Of a stretch of DNA of 62,000 nucleotides, positions 36,386 through 48,259 are shown one piece after another. The notes under the pieces are model-generated. The model ran no database searches. It was not told the origin of the DNA and saw only the letters and a list, made by a program, of their open reading frames with translations. Origin of the DNA: Liolophura sinensis (Eukaryota; Mollusca; Polyplacophora; Chitonida; Chitonidae); the NCBI RefSeq assembly GCF_032854445.1, contig NC_088299.1, forward strand, positions 8,487,608 through 8,549,607. Reading direction: 5' to 3'. How positions within the stretch are numbered: the first letter of the stretch is position 1; each line of letters begins with the position of its first letter. The translations under genes and the position numbers were made by a program.

Positions 36386-36972
36386 AAATATGTGAAAGTT
36401 AATCAAAGGGGTACCTTTGGGGTCCCGCTCAGTGGCGCTTCGGGTCAAAGCCGAACAGACCATTGATATAAGTACCATCTTGCCCAGAAAACGCCATCGC
36501 AAATGCAGGACTGAAAAGAATAGACCGCGCAGATTTATAGGTCCAAATAATACTTCAGACGGGATAGTTTCCCAACAGTATCTACACACAGCCCAGTACC
36601 ATACGGCAGTGTCAAATATCCGAGGATAACAGGAAGAGACAAGATGGAGGAAGTGCAGATGTCGTTTATAGTGTTAATAAAGCTGTCTGGGGAATCCGCA
36701 CGACGGCGAGGGTCTCGATCAAGGGCTGAGAATTCCCTGGCGTTAAGCAATAAACCTGTGGAGACGTATGTAGATCTGTAAACAGCCGGATATTAAGACT
36801 AAAAGAGATTTAGATAAACAACCGGATGGGTTCCAGGCTAGTCGGTCGTGCCATCCTCGAAGTTCGAAGGAACCTTTTCATGGATGTGTGGGGTCATTCT
36901 GTACGAGGAAAGATATTAATAAAAACGTCTAATATATAGGATGTAAAGACGATAAGGCTCTTTTTTTGGACA

Positions 36973-37222
36973 AAAGTGCTTGTGATATCTTTGTGGTTAT
37001 CTCTAATGTGCTGAAATCCCAACATATACGCCTAAAGAGTTTGAGTCCAATAAACCACAAAAATGCTTGTGATATCTTTGTGTTTATTTTTAATGTGTTG
37101 ACATCCGAACATGTACTGCCTAAAGAGTTTGAGTCTTATAAGCCACAAAAATGCTTGTGATATCTTTATGTTTATTTTTAATGTGTTGACATCCGAACAT
37201 ATACTGCCTAAAGAGTTTGAGT
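36973..37222. repeat. Three tandem copies of an 87-88-bp unit
   Basis: GCTTGTGATATCTTTGTG starts at 36978, 37065 and 37153. GACATCCGAACATATACTGC and CTAAAGAGTTTGAGTC follow in each. Confidence 0.9.
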
Positions 37223-37554
37223 GGATGAATTTCGCCCTATATATACGAAAGTATAACAATTATAATAATAGTAATAAACACGTTTCCTAAGGCCCTTTTT
37301 GTATCTGTGATTATTTCTCTTACGGGAATAGTACTATTTGTTCATCCTGTCCCTGCGGTTTTCGGCGTTACCTGTCGCCATTTGCCAATTACTTCTGTCG
37401 TCTCAGCTCCGGTTTCACCTTCCATGATCAAGTCTTTCATACTGTATTCCTGTATCAACCAGGAGTTTCTCGTATCTTATTGCGTAAATAACGTTATCAA
37501 TGTTATTGCGCTATACGGGGACATCGTTAAAGTTGAAAGTTCGGAAAAATATAA

Positions 37555-37965
37555 TCAAGAACAGTATATGGAAGCCGGTAGCGGCCATTCGTGCATTTGT
37601 CCTTTTTACTGAATATTTCGACAAGATAAAATGCGAAAGGACAAGACAACGAAAGGACGAAGTGAAAGTGCGAGGCAATACTAGCATATAAATCGGGAAA
37701 TTGTCGATTTTTGCTATTTTATCCTCGAGATGGCAGATGGATTCTGAACTATTTGACTTCTTTCCACAACGATTCAAAGGCGTAAAGCAAAAGTACGAAA
37801 GGGCGTGGTTTGGTGGAATCTCGACCTTTTGTGGGCTCGTTCTTTCGTACTTTGGTGGAAGTAAATGACATGTAGGCCTAAACATCTGTCCCTTTTCGAC
37901 CTTTGGCCTTCCTGTTTGCTCTGACTTAGAGGTGGAAGACGAAAGTACGCGGTAAGGCAAGGCGT
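37555..37965. repeat. Repeat element rich in CGAAAG/CTTTCG words, copy 1
   Basis: AAAGTACGAAAG (37788-37799) and its exact complement CTTTCGTACTTT (about 37841-37852) form a 12-bp inverted pair. Further CCTTTTCGACCTTT and ACGAAAGTACG words follow. Blocks TGGAATCTCGACC and CTTTTCGACCTTTGGC recur at 38365-38420, so this is a dispersed element rather than unique sequence. Confidence 0.55.
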
Positions 37966-38364
37966 AAGACACCTATTAATTTCTAATAAGCGGCAATGTC
38001 AACGCTTGGTGCTATAGCTCAGTCCAAATATTCCGAAGGCAATAAGCATTGGTGCATACCTTGACCAGCCATAAAAACAGTTGACATTTAAAATCTGGAC
38101 CTTTCTATGCCAGTAGATAGGAGGCGTGCCTAGAAACATCAAGGGGACGTTACACCCAGCCTCATCACCACTTGTTTCCTTGTGTCCTCTCGCCCGGAAT
38201 TTCAAACTTTTATCATTAAAACCATACCGACAATTTCCAACATTTTGATACAATGCATGCACCTGTACATCAAAAAAAATGATATGCTTGCAGCAAAAAA
38301 AAAGACTGTACACCCTAAAACACACAGAATTACATTCATAATTGCTAGTAGGGTAATGATTCCG

Positions 38365-38560
38365 TGTTGTGGAATCTCACCCTTTTCGACCTTTTGACAT
38401 CCTGTTTGTCTTACACACTGGGACTTTCAAGCGAAAGGCAAAAGTAGGGAAGAACGAGGTGGAAGCACGCCTTCGTACTTTTGTCTCGTACTTTTTTTTG
38501 TCCTTTCGTTGCAATTTCGTCTTTTCGAGTATAATTTGTTGGAAGGGCGAAACCAAGGGC
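38365..38560. repeat. Repeat element rich in CGAAAG/CTTTCG words, copy 2
   Basis: TGGAATCTCACCCTTTTCGA, TGACATCCTGTTTG, AAGCGAAAGGCAAAAG and TCGTACTTTTTTTTGTCC parallel copy 1. There is no convincing open frame. Confidence 0.5.
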
Positions 38561-38564
38561 TCTT

Positions 38565-39500
38565 GACTGTGCGTGTGTAGCCCTGTATCTATACCCTTTA
38601 AGCACTGTATCATATTTCGTCAGTTGTAACGCTCCATAATTGGTTTCATTATTACGACTGTCTTTATAGGGACACCTTTAGATTGAATGTGCTGTATTAC
38701 AGATTTGACTTTTTCAGACACAAAAATAAATTGTTTCTCATTAATATGTGGTGCATTTGCAAATCTGCTGAGAACAGTAAATGTATGTATTTAAATGTGA
38801 ATATTATATTTTAAATGGATTTCACACGCGTGGAAAATTCGATGACCAACATACATGTATATACAGCTGCATGCACAATTTGCGATCGTCTTTTGAAAAA
38901 CGTATACGTACCATGAAGTCGTTTTTTCTCACGACACTTGAATAACAGGTTTTAGTTAAAATTTGATATTTGTTGACGATATATAGTGGAATTGTGAGAT
39001 TTGATTCCATATATGGAATTAAGTTGCTGAATATGGAAGCTAAATATAATCGTGTCGGTCGGCGGCATACAAACGCACTAGTTTGTCAGTGCCCCTGACA
39101 ATTTCCTGATATAGACCCTGAACAACCGTTGTGTCGAATGGTCGTGGTTCAGTGCGAACAGGTGGCAGCTATTTGTGCCTGTATCAGGTGGTCTCTCTGT
39201 GGCGAAAGGCTTCAGCAATGAAATGCTGTGGCAGAAACGACAATTACAAGAATCGATAGCCTAGGGCCTAGATATATGCATGTGGTGCCACAGTTTCATA
39301 CCATCGACACATATAGGCCGACAGTTCTCCAAAAAAAGGTATATATAACCCACGGATAAAATAATAAATCATTAGATAAACAATTTTACACTGAGACATC
39401 TGATGAAAGAGATGATATGTTATATATTCATGGATAGTCTTGTACATATACCAGTACTTGAGGTATATATAGCAGGCTGTGATCGTTACCAATCTTAAGC
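38565..39500. other. No supported gene
   Basis: AT-rich sequence between the CGAAAG element and the 72-bp satellite; only short frames. Confidence 0.55.
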
Positions 39501-39504
39501 TCGG

Positions 39505-42500
39505 CATACACGTGAACGTAAGACACAACTCGATTCAGTTCAACTGTTGCCTCGGGTCTAAAGCGCTCGTGTTTGCTAAAGCGCGGCATACATAGGAGCT
39601 TCAAACTCAGTTCGACTGTTGCCTGGGGTCTAAAGCGCTCGTGATTGCTAAAGCGCGACATACATGGGAGCTTGAGACTCGGTTCGACTGTTGCCTCGAG
39701 TCTAAAGCGCTCGTGTTTGCTAAAGGGCGACATACATGGGAGCTTGAGACAGTCCGACTGTTGCCTCGGGTCTAAAGCGCTCGTGTTTGCTAAAGCGCGG
39801 CATACATGGGAGCTTCAGACTCAGTTCGACTGTTGCCTCGGGTCTAAAGCACTCGTGTTTGCTAAAGCGCGGCATACATGGGAGCTTCAGACTCAGTTCG
39901 ACTGTTGCCTGGGGTCTAAAGCACTCGTGTTTGCTAAAGCGCGGCATACATGGGAGCTTCAGGCTCAGTTCGACTGTTGCCTGGGGTCTAAAGCACTCGT
40001 GTTTGCTAAAGCGCGGCATACATGGGAGCTTCAGACTCAGTTCGACTGTTGCCTGGGGTCCAAAGCACTCGTGATTGCTAAAGCGAGGCATTCATGGGAG
40101 CTTCAGACTCAGTTCGACTGTTGCCTCGGGTCTAAAGCACTCGTGTTTGCTAAAGCGCGGCATACATGGGAGCTTCAGACTCAGTTCGACTGTTGCCTGG
40201 GGTCTAAAGCACTCGTGTTTGCTAAAGCGCGGCATACATGGGAGCTTCAGGCTCAGTTCGACCGTTGCCTCGGGTCTAAAGCACTCGTGATTGCTAAAGC
40301 GCGGCATACATGGGAGCTTCAGACTCAGTTCGACTGTTGCCTGGGGTCTAAAGCACTTGTGTTTGCTAAAGCGCGGCATACATGGGAGCTTCAGACTCGG
40401 TTCGACTGTTGCCTGGGGTCTAAAGCACTCGTGATTGCTAAAGCGCGGCATACATGGGAGCTTCAGACTCGGTTCGACTGTTGCCTCGGGTCTAAAGCAC
40501 TCGTGTTTGCTAAAGCGCGGCATACATGGGAGCTTCAAACTCAGTTCGACTGTTGCCTGGGGTCTAAAGCACTCGTGTTTGCTAAAGCGCGGCATACATG
40601 GGAGCTTCAGACTCAGTCCGACTGTTGCCTGGGGTCTAAGCGCTCGTGATTGCTAAAGGGCGACATACATGGGAGTTTGAGACTCGGTTCGACTGTTGAC
40701 TCGGGTCTAAAGCGCTCGTGTTTGCTAAAGCGCAACATACATGGGAGCTTGAGACAGTCCGACTGTTGCCTCGGGTCTAAAGCGCTCGTGTTGGCTAAAG
40801 CGCGGCATACATGGGAGCTTCAGACTCAGTCCGACTGTTGCCTTGGGTGTAAAGCACTCGTGTTTGCTAAAGCGCGATGTACATGGGAGCTTCAGACTCA
40901 GTTCGACTGTTGCCTGGGGTCTAAAGCACTCGTGTTTGCTAAAGCGCGGCATACATGGGAGCTTCAGACTCAGTTCGACTGTTGCCTGGGGTCCAAAGCA
41001 CTCGTGATTGCTAAAGCGAGGCATTCATGGGAGCTTCAGACTCAGTTCGACTGTTGCCTCGGGTCTAAAGCACTCGTGTTTGCTAAAGCGCGGCATACAT
41101 GGGAGCTTCAGACTCAGTTCGACTGTTGCCTGGGGTCTAAAGCACTCGTGTTTGCTAAAGCGCGGCATACATGGGAGCTTCAGGCTCAGTTCGACCGTTG
41201 CCTCGGGTCTAAAGCACTCGTGATTGCTAAAGCGCGGCATACATGGGAGCTTCAGACTCAGTTCGACTGTTGCCTGGGGTCTAAAGCACTTGTGTTTGCT
41301 AAAGCGCGGCATACATGGGAGCTTCAGACTCGGTTCGACTGTTGCCTGGGGTCTAAAGCACTCGTGATTGCTAAAGCGCGGCATACATGGGAGCTTCAGA
41401 CTCGGTTCGACTGTTGCCTCGGGTCTAAAGCACTCGTGTTTGCTAAAGCGCGGCATACATGGGAGCTTCAAACTCAGTTCGACTGTTGCCTGGGGTCTAA
41501 AGCACTCGTGTTTGCTAAAGCGCGGCATACATGGGAGCTTCAGACTCAGTCCGACTGTTGCCTGGGGTCTAAGCGCTCGTGATTGCTAAAGGGCGACATA
41601 CATGGGAGTTTGAGACTCGGTTCGACTGTTGACTCGGGTCTAAAGCGCTCGTGTTTGCTAAAGCGCAACATACATGGGAGCTTGAGACAGTCCGACTGTT
41701 GCCTCGGGTCTAAAGCGCTCGTGTTGGCTAAAGCGCGGCATACATGGGAGCTTCAGACTCAGTCCGACTGTTGCCTTGGGTGTAAAGCACTCGTGTTTGC
41801 TAAAGCGCGATGTACATGGGAGCTTCAGACTCAGTCCGACTGTTGCCTCGGGTCTAAAGCGCTCGTGATTGCTAAATGGCGACATACATGGGAGCTTGAG
41901 ACTCGGTTCGACTGTTGCCTCGGGTCTAAAGCGCTCGTGTTTGCTAAAGCGCGGCATACATGGGAGCTTCAGACTCAGTCCGACTGTTGCCTTGGGTGTA
42001 AAGCACTCGTGTTTGCTAAAGCGCGATGTACATGGGAGCTTCAGACTCAGTCCGACTGTTGCCTGGGGTCTAAGCGCTCGTGATTGCTAAAGGGCGACAT
42101 ACATGGGAGTTTGAGACTCAGTTCGACTGTTGCCTGGGGTCTAAAGCACTCGTGTTTGCTAAAGCGCGACATACATGGGAGCTTGAGACAGTCCGACTGT
42201 TGTCTCGGGTCTAAAGCGCTCGTGTTTGCTAAAGCGCGGCATACATGGGAGCTTCAGACTCAGTCCGACTGTTGCCTCGGGTCTAAAGCACTCGTGTTTG
42301 CTAAAGCGCGACATACATGGGAGCTTCAGACTCAGTTCGACTGTTGCCTGGGGTCTAAAGCACTCGTGTTTGCTAAAGCGCGGCATACATGGGAGCTTTA
42401 GACTCAGTTCAATTGTTGCCTTGGGTCTAAAGCGCTCGTGTTTGCTAAAGCGCGGCATACATGGGAGCTTCAGACTCAGTTCAACTGTTGCCTCGGGTCT

Positions 42501-43567
42501 AAAGCACTCGTGTTTGCTAAAGCGCGATGTACATGGGAGCTTCAGACTCAGTCCGACTGTTGCCTCGGATCTAAGCGCTCGTGATTGCTAAAGGGCGACA
42601 TACATGGGAGCTTGAGACTCGGTTCGACTGTTGCCTCGGGTCTAAAGCGCTCGTGTTTGCTAAAGCGCGACATACATGGGAGCTTGAGACAGTCCGACTG
42701 TTGCCTCGGGTCTAAAGCGCTCGTGTTTGCTAAAGCGCGGCATACATGGGAGCTTCAGACTCAGTCCGACTGTTGCCTCGGGTCTAAAGCACTCATCTTT
42801 GCTAAAGCGCGGCATACATGGGAGCTTCAGACTCAGTTCAATTGTTGCCTTGGGTCTAAAGCGCTCGTGTTTGCTAAAGCGCGACATACAGGGGGGCTTC
42901 AGGCTCAGTTCAACTGTTGTCTCGGGTCTAAAGCGCTCGTGTTTGCTAAAGCGCGGCATACATGGGAGCTTCAGAATCAGTTCGACTGTTGCCTGGGGTC
43001 TAAAGCACTCGTGTTTGCTAAAGCGCGATGTACATGGGAGCTTCAGACTTTCAACTGTTGCCTGGGGTCTAAAGCACTCGTGTTTGCTAAAGCGCGGCAT
43101 ACATGGGAGCTTCGACTCAGTTCAATTGTTGCCTTGGGTCTAAAGCGCTCGTGTTTGCTAAAGCGCAACATACAGGGGGGCTTCAGGCTCAGTTCAACTG
43201 TTGTCTCGGGTCTAAAGCGCTCGTGTTTGCTAAAGCGCGGCATACAGGGGGGCTTTAGGCTCAGTTCAACTGTTGTCTCGGGTTCTAAAGCACTCGTGTT
43301 TGCTAAAGCGCGGCATACATAGGAGCTTCAGACTCAGTTCAATTGTTGCCTTGGGTCTAAAGCGCTCGTGTTTGCTAAAGCGCGACATACAGGGGGCTTC
43401 AGGCTCAGTTCAACTGTTGTATCGGGTCTAAAGCGCTCGTGTTTGCTAAAGCGCGGCATACATAGGAGCTTCAGACTCAGTTCGACTGTTGCCTCGGGTC
43501 TAAAGCACTCGTGTTTGCTAAAGCGCAACATACAGGGGAGCTTCAGACTCAGTCCGACTGTTGCGTC
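39505..43567 (+). repeat. 72-bp satellite array, about 56 copies, with higher-order structure
   Basis: The unit contains CATACATGGGAGCTTCAGAC, TCAGTTCGACTGTTGCCT, GGTCTAAAGCACTCGTG and TTTGCTAAAGCGCGG (72 bases). As 72 is 24 codons, long frames stay open on both strands, for example 39645-40649 and 40650-41582 (GSKALVFAKARHTWELQTQF repeated). These are periodicity effects: several frames are open at once and no splice or promoter context supports a gene. Unit variants lacking 1-2 bases shift the frame. Blocks of 933 bp (13 units minus 3 bases) repeat at near identity. Confidence 0.95.
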
Positions 43568-43909
43568 CGGTCAACGCAACTGGAGCTGTATTCCAGTCGT
43601 TGCATGTTTGCCGGTACAATCCGAAGTCGTTCGGGAATAAACTACTTGCAAGAACTTCGAACTAATTTTGAGTTGAACTGAGTCGCGTTGTAAAAAGTTT
43701 TCCAGTATGCCCAGCAATACATGTAACCAAATAGTTCGGTTGTGTTGACGCTTGCCATGCGTCGCGAACAACGGAACTGTATTCCTTTATTTTCATTCAT
43801 ATTTATACAGTCGCATTCGATACGTCACATATTATGAAAATACTTTTCATTTTTGATTTATTTCATTGGTGTTTCACGCAGCACTCGTGAATATTTATAG
43901 CATGAGCTG

Positions 43910-44055
43910 GGGCCACTTTCACGAAACTTCGTAAATTAATTTTTCGTAACTTTTCCCGTAAATGACGTCGTCTTATGCCACCATAACCCAGACAACATCT
44001 TTTGCGAAAAAAGTTTTGAGAAATATGACTTAAGAAGTTTTCTGAAAGAGGCCCC
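43910..44055. mobile_element. MITE-like element with GGGGCC termini
   Basis: It starts GGGGCCACTTTCACGAAACT and ends TTCTGAAAGAGGCCCC. The ends are complementary with mismatches, and the inside contains further complementary TTCGTAA/TTACGAA-type stretches. It is probably related to the elements at 45047 and 48051. Confidence 0.55.
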
Positions 44056-44702
44056 TGGACTTACACTCACAGCAATCACATTTGGTGAGAGGTTCCTGGG
44101 CCATTGTGCTGCACTAACACTTATCACCAGGGTACTGAGGTCCCCGTTACACTTCTGACATAATTTCCGGGGTAGGCCTACTTCAGAATCAAATAAGTCC
44201 AACAAACACGGTACGGTACGTATTTCAACTTCGTGATTTTATTCAGTGGTCCTTAATAATCTTCATTAAAAACATTGTGATCGATAAAACTGATATACAT
44301 GTATATCTATAAACATATATGTATTTACTGAATAAAGATTGTTCAACATTTCACACAAAAAAAAAACCTTTTTCAACAACAAACTTACCGTTAACACATC
44401 GGAAAAGAAAAACCTTTGAGCAAACTTGACGCAGCCAAAAGCAGTTTGCAAGCAAGAAGTATATACGGTACTGAAAATTCCTGTATACATGGATCATAAT
44501 GAAAACTTACTACCAACTACAGTATATGTATAGAACCATCGGTGATAAGCCTGACCATGCATGCAATCATATGGAATTGCCCATCACCACACGGATCCGT
44601 TACTGGTGTGACAAACCGATCTCCATAATGTAACCATTGACCTGAAACCTGCCCTCATTCATGATTTCAGATTGGGTGCGTGGAGGTGGTTTCATCGAAT
44701 TT

Positions 44703-44950
44703 CGATTTATTTATTTATTTGATTGGTTGTATTTTACCCCGCACTCAGGAAATATTTCATTTATACGACGGCAGCCAGCATTACGGTGGCGGGAAACCGG
44801 GCAGAGTCCAGGGTAAACCCACGACCATCCGCAGGTTACTGCAAGACCTTCCCACTTACTGGGCTTGAACTCAAGACGACCACATTGGTGAGAGGCTCCT
44901 CGGTTATTGCGCCGTGCTGTCGTGCTAACCACCTTGGCCACGGAGGCCCC
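44703..44950 (-). mobile_element. SINE family A, full length, minus strand
   Basis: The minus strand starts GGCCTCCGTGGCCAAGGTGG, with B-box region GAGTTCAAGCCC, and ends in AAAT repeats at 44703. CATCGAATTT (44693-44702) and CATCGAACTT (44951-44960) are a diverged target-site duplication. Confidence 0.9.
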
Positions 44951-45046
44951 CATCGAACTTTGAGCATCAAGCTCCAACTATTTTGTTTTGTAAAAATGAC
45001 AAGTCTTGGACTAAGTCAAAATGGCTTAATTTGAAGCAGGAACCAG

Positions 45047-45231
45047 GGCCCGTATTTATCAAGCAACTTATGTCATAAATTGCAAGTCCTTAAAAAGCTA
45101 AAACCAGAAAAGAAAAGAACCCAAACTGTGGTTAGTACATTGTGCTAGTCCAAATTTTACACTTTCTAGAGCAAAGCATTTTATTTTCTTATGTAAACGT
45201 CTTTAAAACGTGGAGATAAGTACGGGCCCAG
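45047..45231. mobile_element. MITE-like element with GGGCCCGTA termini
   Basis: GGGCCCGTATTTATC at the left edge pairs with GATAAGTACGGGCCC at the right edge, 14 of 15 bases. The inside is AT-rich and non-coding. Confidence 0.72.
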
Positions 45232-45549
45232 ATTTTCCAGAAAATCATAAGCTGTTGAAGTATTGTGTCGGTTACTTCTAAGGCACTAGTTGCGCCAGGC
45301 CTACATACCTTGTACATTCATTCATCCGTGTACGGCTGAGGTTATTTACATGTACCATGGCCAGAAATATAAAGTGAACATTATTATATAATGTATTATA
45401 TAATACTTTCATATGGTATTATTACCCAAATAAAGTGTGAAATTTACCAATAATTTACTGATTTATGCATATACAGTAGATAGCAATAGGCACTATATTT
45501 TTAGATCCCACATCACATGAAGCTTGCACTTTATGTCGTGTCATTTTTA

Positions 45550-45665
45550 TATTAAGTATACGGAGAAGGTGATTGAATTTGTAATATCAAATGTGCAAAT
45601 GCTTTTCTGTTTTATGTAGCTGTAGTTATGGCATTGAGATGTGTAATATTATCTTGAGAAGATTA
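45550..45665. repeat. Flanking unit duplicated at 46009-46118
   Basis: GTATACGGAGAAGG, CAAATGCTTTTCTGTTTTAT, GCTGTAGTT and TTGAGATGTGTAATATTAT occur in the same order at 46009-46118. The duplication interrupts the minisatellite. Confidence 0.82.
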
Positions 45666-45669
45666 TACA

Positions 45670-47390
45670 ACATAGCTGCACAATGCATAGTCAAATGATA
45701 ACAAGGCCGCACGTGGCTTTGGATTCAAATGATAAAAGAGACCCTCATGGCACAGAGTCCGTTGATAAGAGGTCATCAATTGACAATGAGTTAAATTGCA
45801 TCAGATCAAATGATAACAGGTCATCACATAATATAGAGTTAAATGATAACAGGACTGCAATGGCATAGAGACAAATCTCAGATAGCCTTGTCTTGAGTCA
45901 AATTATGGTTGGCATCACATGACATAAGAGTCAAATGATCATAGGCAAGAGTCAAAGGATAACACGACAGCAAATGGCATGGCGTCAAACATCAATAAGG
46001 ATGTATATGTATACGGAGAAGGCGATGGAATTTGTTACATGAAATGCGCAAATGCTTTTCTGTTTTATAAAGCTGTAGTTGTAGTATTGAGATGTGTAAT
46101 ATTATTTTGAGAAGATTCTCATTAACACACAATCACAGACCAGAAAGCTTTTTTTTCTTGCACGTGTACACATGAATTTGCATAGGTACATTTTATTCAA
46201 GAATGACCTTTTGTCAAGTGTTTAAAAAGCCACAGAACCGTTCAATAAGAAGACTGCAACGTGATTTGGACTCAACTAATATCAACAGTCAAAAGGATAA
46301 CTTGGCCGTGCATGGCATAGGGTCAACAGATAGCAGGGCTGCACATAGCATTGAGTCAAAAGATATCAAGGCCGCATATGGCATAGAGTCAAAAGACAGC
46401 AGGGCCGTACATGGCATAGAGTCAAAAGATAACGGGGCCGCACAAGGAAGAGAGTCAAAAGATAACGGCCACACATGGCACAGAGTCAAAGGATAACAGG
46501 GTCGCACATGGCATAGAGTCAAAAGATAGCAGGGTCACATATGGCATAGTCAAAAGCTAAGGCCACACATGACAAAGAGTCAAAAGATAATAGGGCCACA
46601 AATGGCACAGTCAAAAAATAACAGGGCAGCACATGGCATAAGGTCAACAGATAACAGGGCATCACATGATATACAGTGTACATTGTGTAGTCAAATGACA
46701 ACAGGGCCATACACAACATGAGAGTCAAAAGATAACATGGCCACACATACACTGTAGCATCAGAGTCAAATGATAACAGCGTACAACATGGTATAGAGTT
46801 AAATGATAACATGGCTGCATGCTGCATCAGAGTCAAATAAAAAGGCATCACATGACAGAGTTAAATAATAATCAGGCCACACACAGCACCAGTCAAACGA
46901 TAGCATGCCACAGAGTCAAAGGGTAACAGGGTCGCACATGGCATAGAGTGACACGATAAGATGGCCATATACGGCATAAATTAAAAAAACAACATGGCTG
47001 CACAAGGCATAGTCAAATGGTAACAAGGCTGCACGTGGCTTTGGATTCAAATGATAACAGAGACCCTCGTGGCGTAGAGTCAATTGATGGCAGAGCATCA
47101 TTTGACAATGAGTTAAATTATAACATTGCATCAGATCAAATGGTAACAGGTCATCACATAATATACAGTTAAATGATAACAGGGCCGCACATGGCATAGA
47201 GACAAATCTCAGATAGCCCGGCATCACATGGCCTAGAGTCAAATTATGGTGGCATCACAATACATAGAGTCAAATGCTCATAGGCAAGAGTCAAAGGATA
47301 ACAGGACAGCAAATGGCATGCAGTCAAACATCAATAAGAATCAAAGGATACGATAACAGCAAATGGCAATGTGTCAAAGAATAACATGTT
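45670..47390. repeat. Degenerate minisatellite of about 32 bp
   Basis: Units like GATAACAGGGCCGCACATGG then CATAGAGTCAAA repeat with variation. A stretch of about 330 bp at 45680-45995 recurs at 47000-47330 (GCACGTGGCTTTGGATTCAA, GACAATGAGTTAAATT, CATCAGATCAAATG in the same order), showing a segmental duplication inside the array. Confidence 0.88.
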
Positions 47391-47394
47391 TTTA

Positions 47395-48050
47395 AAGGGA
47401 ATAGTTATAAAACAAGGAACAAAGCCACACCCAAATTGGCCACAAACTTTTACTTGTCATAAGTGTTTGAAATGGAGTGTACATGTACTTTCAACTGGGG
47501 TTTGTTTTCCCCGATAGAGTACAAGTCACATGATCTTTTCTTTCATGCTGAACTATATGTGCAAGTAGGAGAAAGACTACTAACAAAACTTATATGAAAC
47601 ACTAAAAACAAACACGACTTCCTGAGAGTACGAAAAATCAGGCAAACCTTGCAAATGTACCCGTCAAAAGAACATGGAAAATGCAGAATATACAGGCTAA
47701 CAAAAACAAACGGAAAAGTCCAAATAACACAACCCTGGCTAACACATAAATTTATGCCAAACACCTATGTAAACTGAGAACACACAAAACACAGAACAGT
47801 GTCCAACATGGGGCCAGACTTGACCTAGCTATACAAAGTTTCTGACAGGGATTTTTTTCTCACGATCCAATTCAAATAAATTTTTGATAAAAGTCTTGAG
47901 ATGCAGAAAATGAGACAGTACTCTCCTTATACAGAGGCCCGTAGACGTAGGTCTACTCAACGGCTCGTTTTACATCGTCTGTCATGGAAATAGCACTGAC
48001 AGATGTACACGTACATTAAAATATCTACAAAAGGTATATGTACAAATACT
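47395..48050. other. No supported gene
   Basis: AT-rich; no repeat or coding signal recognised. Confidence 0.55.
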
Positions 48051-48257
48051 GGGGCCGATTTCAAAAAGCTATTTCTGACTAAAGTAAAAATTTGAAATCT
48101 TCCCAAAACGCTAATTTTTTGGTACTGAAAGTTTAAATTTGGGCACATTTGGTGTAACATAACGCTGGTGAGGTGGACAAAAAATTTTACTTTATAAAAC
48201 CGAAAAAAAGCTTTAAGATCGTGTTTCAAATTTTGACTTAAGTCAGACACGTCTTTG
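48051..48257. mobile_element. MITE-like element with imperfect terminal inverted repeats
   Basis: GGGGCCGATTTCAAAAAGC and TTTCTGACTAAAG at the left match the complement of the right end, GGAACCGATTGGCGCAAAG and TGTCTGACTTAAG. It is non-coding. Confidence 0.55.
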
Positions 48258-48259
48258 CG

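Noticed and set aside
36417-36629. Basic 70-codon plus-strand frame (PRKRHRKCRTEKNRPRR)
   Set aside because: No acceptor or homologous pattern. An overlapping frame on the other strand is also open, so chance is likely.
39645-41582. Long open frames (334 and 310 codons) as a repeat-protein gene
   Set aside because: The unit is 72 bp and stop-free in several frames on both strands at once. There is no start, splice or promoter context, so periodicity explains it.
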